From contig WQWB01000007.1 of NCBI GenBank assembly GCA_009785555.1, forward strand, positions 1 through 43,098: a DNA stretch of 43,098 nucleotides. The letters are read 5' to 3'. The number at the start of each line of letters is the position of its first letter. Position 1 is the stretch's first letter. The stretch comes from Defluviitaleaceae bacterium. GTDB lineage: Bacteria; Bacillota; Clostridia; Lachnospirales; WRAX01. Of the stretch, positions 37,111 to 43,098 are shown piece after piece. Under the pieces are notes generated by a model. The model was not told the DNA's origin. It saw only the letters and a list, made by a program, of their open reading frames with translations, and ran no database searches. Made by a program: the position numbers and the translations under genes.

Positions 37111-37285
37111 ATCCAAACCGAACGCTAAATTCGCGAACTAAGTACGCGTCGCTCAAGTAAGTTCGTTTATTAAAGCAAATCAAGTTGAAAATCGAACTTG
37201 AATCTGCTGGTATTGGCCGTTCAAGTTGAAAATGATGTAACTGTTTTCAACTTAAACAACTATAAAGGTCGGTTTGGGATTCAAT
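37106..37285. ncRNA. Candidate structured RNA or MITE-like element
   Basis: Outer inverted repeat ATTGAATCCAAACCGA / TCGGTTTGGGATTCAAT enclosing hairpins at 37134-37165, 37180-37201 and 37223-37253. Confidence 0.5.
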
Positions 37286-37343
37286 ACACAAGATTAAACG
37301 CATAAAAACCTTTGACGATAAGTCAAAAGTTTTTGAAGGGGCT

Positions 37344-37375
37344 GTGGGGAAACTTTTCTTAAAAAGTTTCCCCAC
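37344..37375. terminator. Strong hairpin, probable bidirectional terminator
   Basis: GTGGGGAAACTTTT-CTTA-AAAAGTTTCCCCAC, 14-bp perfect stem between convergent genes. Confidence 0.75.
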
Positions 37376-37385
37376 GGTCTTGATT

Positions 37386-37922
37386 TTATACTAATTCAAT
37401 AACAGCCATTTCCGCGCCGTCACCCTTACGTGGACCGATACGGGTTATGCGGGTGTAACCGCCATTTCTGTTTTCATACTTAGGTGCAATATCTTCAAAG
37501 AGTTTGCGTGGCATATCAATTTTTTCAGATAATGCCTTTTTGCGGCGTCCGTCTTCAGGTACTTCGGTAACAGGGTAGAGGACGCTAAGCATCTTGCGGC
37601 GTGCATTGAGGCGGGAAGGGTTGTCTTTGCGGATAGTGCGCGTTTCGGTGTTGAAAACATCAAGGGATTTGCCGTCGACTTGCTGTTTAAGGCGCTTGCC
37701 TTCCGAGTCCCTTGCTACAACTTTAACTTCTTTCGTTACTTCCGTGTAATTGTCTTTTTCTTTAACGGCAAGGGTTATTAACTTCTCTGTCATTCCACGG
37801 ATTTCTTTGGCGCGGTGTACAGTAGTGGTTATTTTGCCGTGATAGAGTAGGTGGGTAACCAGGGCTCGCATATTAGCACGGCGCACATCCGACTTCCAAC
37901 CTAATTTTCTATAGTTTGCCAT
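37386..37922 (-). CDS. rplQ: 50S ribosomal protein L17 (with insertion)
   Basis: [49 protein letters not shown]...[25 protein letters not shown]. Confidence 0.96.
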   Translation of the reverse strand: MANYRKLGWKSDVRRANMRALVTHLLYHGKITTTVHRAKEIRGMTEKLITLAVKEKDNYTEVTKEVKVVARDSEGKRLKQQVDGKSLDVFNTETRTIRKDNPSRLNARRKMLSVLYPVTEVPEDGRRKKALSEKIDMPRKLFEDIAPKYENRNGGYTRITRIGPRKGDGAEMAVIELV

Positions 37923-37980
37923 AAAACTTCCTCCAAATTTGTTACTTTCTAGTCTCTAGTATTTAGCTCTAGTCGCTAGC

Positions 37981-38946
37981 TTACATATCTTCCGACGGGG
38001 CAAGGGCTAAGCCAAGCTCCGCCAGTTTTTCAAGTATCTCTTCCTTTGATTTCTTACCGAGGTTGCGAACTTTCATCATGTCGTCTTCGGTCTTGTTGGC
38101 AAGATCCTGCACGGTGTTTATGCCGGCGCGCTTTAAGCAGTTAAACGAACGTACGCTAAGGTCGAGTTCTTCGATAGAAAGTTCCAACACTTTTTCCTTT
38201 TTGTCATCTTCTTTAATGATAAGGATTTCCGGGTGTTTCGTATTGTCAGAAAGGTTGATGAAAAGGTTTAAGTGCTCGCTTAGTATTTTAGCGCCTAAGG
38301 AAACTGCGGCGTCCGGCGCGATTGTGCCGTTTGTGTATACATCCAATGTCAGCTTGTCAAAGTCTGTCATATTACCGACGCGCGTATTTTCAACGACGAA
38401 GTTTACGCGTTCCACGGGGGAGAAGATTGCGTCAATAGGGATGATGCCAATAAGGTTGTCCTTACGTTTTGACTTTTCGCCGCCTTGGTAGCCGCGGCCG
38501 CGAGTTATCGTCATTTCCATGTAGAAACGCGCACCCGGCGCGTCGGATAATGTGCAGATGTACATATCCTTATTAACAATGTCAACATCAGGGTCTACGA
38601 TGATGTCGCCTGCGGTGATAACGCGTGGACCCGTAACGTCAATAACAGCTTTTTTAGTTTCAAAGGAGTCCGTATTGCTTACAAGGGCAAGCCCCTTAAG
38701 GTTAAGGATAATCTCCGTAACGTCTTCCTTGATTTCCGGCACGGTTGAAAACTCGTGCAGGACGCCGTCTATTTTAATGCTGCTGACGGCAATACCGGGA
38801 AGGGATGACATCAAAATGCGGCGCATGGAGTTGCCGAGGGTTGTGGCATAGCCACGTTCAAGCGGCTCAACGACGAAAACGCCGTGCCTATTGTCATCAG
38901 ACATCTCCATAATTTCTATATGCGGCTTTTGAAACTCAACAAACAT
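37981..38946 (-). CDS. rpoA: DNA-directed RNA polymerase subunit alpha
   Basis: [43 protein letters not shown]. Confidence 0.98.
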   Translation of the reverse strand: MFVEFQKPHIEIMEMSDDNRHGVFVVEPLERGYATTLGNSMRRILMSSLPGIAVSSIKIDGVLHEFSTVPEIKEDVTEIILNLKGLALVSNTDSFETKKAVIDVTGPRVITAGDIIVDPDVDIVNKDMYICTLSDAPGARFYMEMTITRGRGYQGGEKSKRKDNLIGIIPIDAIFSPVERVNFVVENTRVGNMTDFDKLTLDVYTNGTIAPDAAVSLGAKILSEHLNLFINLSDNTKHPEILIIKEDDKKEKVLELSIEELDLSVRSFNCLKRAGINTVQDLANKTEDDMMKVRNLGKKSKEEILEKLAELGLALAPSEDM

Positions 38947-39009
38947 AATTTGTACCTCCTGAGATAATAGTGGTCTGCGCTACTGGGCAAAAATAAAATC
39001 CAGCTGCGT

Positions 39010-39051
39010 ACTACACTATGTTAAATATTACCATATTTTACATGGTGTAGT
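39010..39051. promoter_or_regulatory. 42-bp near-perfect palindrome overlapping a promoter (rpsD-rpoA intergenic)
   Basis: ACTACACTATGTTAAATAT-TACC-ATATTTTACATGGTGTAGT, 17/19 arm identity; minus-strand TTGACT-N18-TAATAT (39025-39054) lies in it. Confidence 0.7.
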
Positions 39052-39068
39052 CAATGCAATTCTATTTA

Positions 39069-39713
39069 CTATTTGGAGTACAATTCGACAATTGATGTTT
39101 CGCGCACTTGGGTATCAATCATGTCACGTGTCGGTTCCTGTAAAACTGTGCCGCTCAAATTTTCTGGGTTTGAAGTTATCCAGGCGGGTGTAAGTCTACC
39201 GCTTGTAACCTCAAGAATATCCTTAAAGCGTTGGAAATCCGCCGCGTTTGGCCTTACGTCAATAACATCGCCTTTTTTGCACTGGTATGAAGGGATGTTA
39301 ACTTTCTTGCCGTTCACACGGATAAGGTTGTGACGGACGATTTGGCGGGCTTCTGTACGTGAGCGGCCAAATCCAAGTCTGTATACAACGTTGTCCAAAC
39401 GAAGTTCAAGCATTTTTAAAAGGTTTTCACCGGATATACCTTTTTGCTTGGATGCTTTTATATAATAGTTTTTAAACTGCGTTTCTAAAATTCCGTAGAT
39501 ACGTTTTGCTTTTTGCTTTTCGCGAAGCTGTGTGCCGTACTCAGACATATTGCGGCGGCGTGCGTCGGTGTGCTGGCCGGGTTTAAGTCCGCGTTTCTTT
39601 AATGTCCGAACGGTGATGGGGCAGATGCTTTTATTGCATTTCTCACCCTTTAAGAACAGCTTTTCCCCTTCTCTGCGGCACAGCCTGCAAACAGGGCCTG
39701 TATATCTTGCCAT
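39069..39713 (-). CDS. rpsD: 30S ribosomal protein S4
   Basis: MARYTGPVCRLCRREGEKLFLKG...LDNVVYRLGFGRSRTEARQIVRH. Confidence 0.98.
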   Translation of the reverse strand: MARYTGPVCRLCRREGEKLFLKGEKCNKSICPITVRTLKKRGLKPGQHTDARRRNMSEYGTQLREKQKAKRIYGILETQFKNYYIKASKQKGISGENLLKMLELRLDNVVYRLGFGRSRTEARQIVRHNLIRVNGKKVNIPSYQCKKGDVIDVRPNAADFQRFKDILEVTSGRLTPAWITSNPENLSGTVLQEPTRDMIDTQVRETSIVELYSK

Positions 39714-39728
39714 ACTAGTCCTCCTGAA

Positions 39729-40130
39729 TTATATTCTTCTGCGTTTTGGCGGGCGGCAGCCGTTGTGGGGTACCGGGGTTACGTCTTTTATCATCGTTAC
39801 TTCTAAACCGGCTACCGAGAGTGCGCGTATGGCGGCTTCCCGTCCGCTGCCCGGGCCCTTAACAAATACTTCAACCACGCGAAGGCCAAATTCCTTCGCG
39901 GCGACTGCGGCTGTATCTGCTGCAATTTGGGCTGCATACGGGGTTGACTTACGTGATCCCTTAAAACCCATCATACCCGCAGATGCCCATGTTAAAGTGT
40001 TTCCACCCATATCGGTAATTGTTACGATAGTATTGTTAAAAGTTGATTGAATGTGCGCCTGACCCTTATCAACGAATTTCCTGTCTCGCTTCCTACGCAC
40101 TGCGCCTCTCTTGGCTGGTCTTTTAGGCAT
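39729..40130 (-). CDS. rpsK: 30S ribosomal protein S11
   Basis: [46 protein letters not shown]. Confidence 0.98.
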   Translation of the reverse strand: MPKRPAKRGAVRRKRDRKFVDKGQAHIQSTFNNTIVTITDMGGNTLTWASAGMMGFKGSRKSTPYAAQIAADTAAVAAKEFGLRVVEVFVKGPGSGREAAIRALSVAGLEVTMIKDVTPVPHNGCRPPKRRRI

Positions 40131-40141
40131 ATTTAACCTGT

Positions 40142-40211
40142 CCTCCTAGCAAGCCCATGAAATGGGCTCTACACAGCCGATTATGATAATTTAACCGGCT
40201 ATCTTATTTTT
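40142..40211 (-). promoter_or_regulatory. Structured leader element copy B (two hairpins ending in an SD)
   Basis: Minus strand AGCCGG...CGGCT, AGCCCA-TTTCA-TGGGCT, then GCTAGGAGG; similar to 3853-3925. Confidence 0.6.
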
Positions 40212-40217
40212 GTTTAA

Positions 40218-40586
40218 CTATTTCTTCTTGTTAGCAACGGTTCTGCGCGGACCTTTTCTGGTGCGTGCGTTTGTGCGTGTGCGCTGACCGCGTACAGGCA
40301 AGCCACGGCGGTGACGTATACCTCTATAAGAACTGATTTCGACGAGGCGTTTGATGTTGAGCGCGATTTCGCGGCGCAAGTCACCTTCAACGGTTTGGCT
40401 TTTGTCGATAACCTCGCGGATGCGACCCGCTTCGTCGTCCGTCAAATCTCTAACTCTTGTATTTGGGTTTACGTTTGCTTCTTTAAGGATACGGTTAGAG
40501 CTTGGTCTGCCGATTCCGTAAATATACGTAAGTCCTATTTCTACACGTTTTTCTCTGGGTAAGTCAACCCCGGCAATACGAGCCAT
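40218..40586 (-). CDS. rpsM: 30S ribosomal protein S13
   Basis: [26 protein letters not shown]...[27 protein letters not shown]. Confidence 0.98.
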   Translation of the reverse strand: MARIAGVDLPREKRVEIGLTYIYGIGRPSSNRILKEANVNPNTRVRDLTDDEAGRIREVIDKSQTVEGDLRREIALNIKRLVEISSYRGIRHRRGLPVRGQRTRTNARTRKGPRRTVANKKK

Positions 40587-40600
40587 AATTTTCCTCCTGC

Positions 40601-40717
40601 TTAACCTTGTCTTTGCTTATGTCTTGGGTTTTTCGGGCATATAACGCGAATAACCCCTCTGCGTTTAATTATTTTGCACCATTCACATATGGGCTTTACT
40701 GATGGTCTGACTTTCAT
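40601..40717 (-). CDS. rpmJ: 50S ribosomal protein L36 (38 aa; below ORF-track length)
   Basis: [38 protein letters not shown]. Confidence 0.97.
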   Translation of the reverse strand: MKVRPSVKPICEWCKIIKRRGVIRVICPKNPRHKQRQG

Positions 40718-40841
40718 TTTGTGTCCTCTTTTCTTACATAGTTGTGCACACGATTCAGTCAGCACGCCTGGGGAAACCATGTAATGGCCGTACCGTGCGG
40801 CGTACGCCTGGATGATTGTGCAATATATCTCGCAATCGTTA

Positions 40842-41063
40842 TCACTTGTCGCGCCAAACGATGCGGCCTTTTGTCAGATCGTAAGGTGACATTTCTAACT
40901 GAACCTTATCGCCCGGTATGATCTTGATGTTGTTTTGCCTAAGTTTACCGGAAATATGTGCCATAATCACATGTCCGTTTTCAAGCAGTTCTACTTTGAA
41001 TACGGCGTTTGGCAATTTTTCTAAAACCCTGCCTTCCATTTCTAGTGCTTCTTCTCTGGCCAC
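40842..41063 (-). CDS. infA: Translation initiation factor IF-1
   Basis: [62 protein letters not shown]. Confidence 0.97.
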   Translation of the reverse strand: MAREEALEMEGRVLEKLPNAVFKVELLENGHVIMAHISGKLRQNNIKIIPGDKVQLEMSPYDLTKGRIVWRDK

Positions 41064-41098
41064 CTGCGATAACCTCCTTTTTACTTAGATATGCATAT

Positions 41099-41380
41099 CT
41101 AAGTCGTCATATACTGATCTAACGCTTTTTTAAACTCTGCGTCGGTTAATTGTTTGTTACTAATAATTTTATCGGATATTTCGGTTACTATTATTTTGGT
41201 TGGTTGGACGTGGCGAAGTTTCTTCATCTTAGGCTTTTCTAAGCGGCGTTGCTGACCGTTGACTAGCCATAGATAATCACACTCAGCTTTGACAACGATG
41301 AATGGTAATGTCTTGTCGCGACCTGATTTGGAGAAAACGATTTGTCCAACCTGCAAGTTGTAAATATCAATATTTGCCAT
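41099..41380 (-). CDS. KOW domain-containing RNA-binding protein
   Basis: GQIVFSKSGRDKTLPFIVVKAECDYLWLVNGQQRRLEKPKMKKLRHVQPT; typical map-KOW-infA position in Clostridia. Confidence 0.85.
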   Translation of the reverse strand: MANIDIYNLQVGQIVFSKSGRDKTLPFIVVKAECDYLWLVNGQQRRLEKPKMKKLRHVQPTKIIVTEISDKIISNKQLTDAEFKKALDQYMTT

Positions 41381-41495
41381 TGATTGTGCCTTCTATGAAC
41401 TTTTGAATTCTGTTAGGGAAACGTGTGTAAGGCTTGAGCGAATGTGTACATAGCACATATGTTTCTACATAAGCTCAAAAGTTCTTATACTGGTT

Positions 41496-42248
41496 TTAAT
41501 CATCAAAGAGGGTTAAGCATAACGGCTCTTCGTCTGTTACCAGTATTGTGTTTTCATAATGGGCAGAGAGCTGCCCATCTTTCGTAACCACTGTCCAATT
41601 ATCGCCACGGGTGTATACCTCGAACCTGCCTGCGTTTATCATCGGTTCTACGGCTAGCGTCATCCCTTTTGCGAGTGCCGGGCCGCGCCCTTTTGCGCCC
41701 GCGTTGGGTATGTCTGGATCCTCGTGCAAATTGCGGCCTATACCGTGACCGATATAATCCCGAACTACGGAGTAACCGGCGGCCTCTGCATAGCTTTGTA
41801 TGGCGCGGGTGATATCGTGCAACCTATACCCCACGCGAGCATGCTTTATCCCTTCAAAGTAGGATTGCCGCGTTACATCTATCAAACGCTGCGCTTCCGG
41901 CGTAATCTTACCGATGGCAAACGTTCTGCACATATCGCCGTGGTAGCCGTCTTTAAATGCTCCTATGTCGATGCCAACGATGTCACCTTCCATAAGTTTG
42001 CGGCTGCTTGGTAGACCGTGTATAACCTCTTCGTTAATTGATACCGTGATAGAGTAGGGGAAGTCCCTATAACCGAGGAAAGAGGGTGTTGCGCCGTGCT
42101 TCTCAATATATGAGCGAGCGGCGGTGTCGAGTGCCATTGTAGTTACGCCAGGGGCAAGCATATCTCGTACCTTGGATAAAGCCCCAGCCGTAATTTGCCC
42201 GGCGATTCGCATTTTCTCAACCTCAGTGGCTGTTTTAATTGTTATCAC
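41496..42248 (-). CDS. map: Type I methionyl aminopeptidase
   Basis: VGIDIGAFKDGYHGDMCRTFAIG; GHGIGRNLHEDPDIPN; TLAVEPMIN. Confidence 0.97.
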   Translation of the reverse strand: MITIKTATEVEKMRIAGQITAGALSKVRDMLAPGVTTMALDTAARSYIEKHGATPSFLGYRDFPYSITVSINEEVIHGLPSSRKLMEGDIVGIDIGAFKDGYHGDMCRTFAIGKITPEAQRLIDVTRQSYFEGIKHARVGYRLHDITRAIQSYAEAAGYSVVRDYIGHGIGRNLHEDPDIPNAGAKGRGPALAKGMTLAVEPMINAGRFEVYTRGDNWTVVTKDGQLSAHYENTILVTDEEPLCLTLFDD

Positions 42249-42262
42249 TATAATTTGTCCTG

Positions 42263-42649
42263 CTATTGTAATAGATTTAGTGTTATTGCATCGGCAATCT
42301 CATTGATGTCGCCTACGCCGCTTACCTGCATAACAAGCCCTTGTTTGCGGTAATGATCAATTATCGGGTTTGTCAACTCATAATATGTTTGGATGCGGCG
42401 GCGGACTATGTCGGCCTTGTCGTCATACCTTACATGCAGTGAGTTGGAGCATTTATCGCAAACATCGGCGAAGCGGGGCGGGTTTGACACAATATGGTAA
42501 ATGCTACCACAGGTAGCGCAACTGCGTCGACCGGCCATGCGGGATATAATCAACTCATCATCTACCTTAACATAGATGACGCGATATATACCTGTACCGC
42601 GTATCGCCAGCATACCATCCAACGTTTGTGCTTGGCAGATTGTACGGGG
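42263..42649 (-). CDS. adk: Adenylate kinase, C-terminal part, truncated at a junction
   Basis: PRTICQAQTLDGML...GRRSCATCGSIYHIVSNPPRFADVCDKCSNSLHVRYDDKADIVRRRIQTYYELTNPIIDHY; N-terminal P-loop half missing, frame hits stop just upstream of PRT. Confidence 0.9.
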   Translation of the reverse strand, partial: PRTICQAQTLDGMLAIRGTGIYRVIYVKVDDELIISRMAGRRSCATCGSIYHIVSNPPRFADVCDKCSNSLHVRYDDKADIVRRRIQTYYELTNPIIDHYRKQGLVMQVSGVGDINEIADAITLNLLQ

Positions 42650-43098
42650 CGGCTAAGAAATTAGGTGGCGGTCTTAAATTTCTGTTCGGCATTATGAAGA
42701 AAAACCCGATTATCTTGATAATCGCGCTAGTTGCATTATTGATAAGATGGTTTCTCAATTTATGGCGAAACAACGAAGAATTCCGAGAGTTCTTTATCAA
42801 CTTATGGGAAGGTATTAAGGACTTCTTTGCCGGCATAGGCGAAGCTATAGGAAAAATAATAGAATGGCTTGGAGATAGGTTCGGATTTGTTGTAGATAGT
42901 ATTCTTGCGGCAGCGTATAACATCAAGAAAATACTCAGTGGAATTATAGATTTTATAGTCGGGGTGTTCACCGGCGATTGGGAACGCGCATGGCAAGGCG
43001 TGCAAGACATATTTTCCGGCATTGTCGGTGGTTTATGGGCCATCTTTAAAATACCCTTGAACTTGATTATATCCGGCATCAACACTTTCATCCGTGGA
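42640..43098 (+). CDS. Phage tail tape measure protein fragment (open at window end)
   Basis: Continuous + frame RLYGAAKKLGGGLKFLFGIMKKNPIILIIALVALLIRWFLNLWRNNEEFREFFINLWEGIKDFFAGIGEAIGKIIEWLGDRFG...; NNEEFREFFINLWEGIK and GDWERAWQGVQDIFSGI motifs. Confidence 0.85.
   Translation, partial: MYGAAKKLGGGLKFLFGIMKKNPIILIIALVALLIRWFLNLWRNNEEFREFFINLWEGIKDFFAGIGEAIGKIIEWLGDRFGFVVDSILAAAYNIKKILSGIIDFIVGVFTGDWERAWQGVQDIFSGIVGGLWAIFKIPLNLIISGINTFIRG

Noticed and set aside
38063-38491. 142-aa + ORF over rpoA, and similar + ORFs over rpsD, rpsK and rpsM
   Set aside because: Antisense shadows of ribosomal/RNA polymerase genes with no independent support.
40718-40841. GC-rich inverted segments between infA and rpmJ (GGCCGTAC...GTACGCC, repeated CGCCTGG)
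   Set aside because: Weak, bulged stems and no T-tract or leader logic; not strong enough to call a structured element.
42567-43091. 174-aa minus ORF at window end
   Set aside because: Antisense to the open tape-measure frame and not continuous with adk homology.

Overview
The window is chromosomal DNA from a low-GC, Gram-positive, spore-former-like bacterium. A long L17 insertion and clostridial gene orders suggest Clostridia, possibly near Lachnospirales (inference). Housekeeping content includes dxs(partial)-ispA-xseB-xseA-nusB-Asp23, a potB-potC-potD operon without a local potA, a ThuA/Gfo-Idh/P5CR-like cluster, tRNA-Leu(CAA), CPBP protease/PadR, a large FAD/Fe-S oxidoreductase, a MerR-linked gene pair, a D-Ala-D-Ala carboxypeptidase, glgC-glgD, comF, the mraZ-rsmH-ftsL-pbp cluster, tgt-rpmE-radC-yraN, ornithine aminotransferase, a putative spore protein, and the map-infA-rpmJ-rpsM-rpsK-rpsD-rpoA-rplQ run. 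The signals most worth follow-up are: (1) a ~1.35 kb AT-rich cassette between a 24-bp perfect duplication of the glgC promoter and what looks like a decayed glgC start, encoding two tandem secreted Cys/His proteins with matching cysteine spacing; (2) a ~180-nt multi-hairpin element closed by a 16-bp stem at 37.1-37.3 kb; (3) a repeated two-hairpin plus Shine-Dalgarno leader upstream of the Asp23 gene and rpsK; (4) a near-perfect 42-bp palindrome containing a promoter between rpsD and rpoA; (5) a MerR-type 19-bp-spacer promoter driving an unknown protein plus its regulator; (6) an abrupt adk / phage tape-measure junction near 42,649, which is probably a chimera or rearrangement. All calls come from reading sequence and translations; no database search was run.
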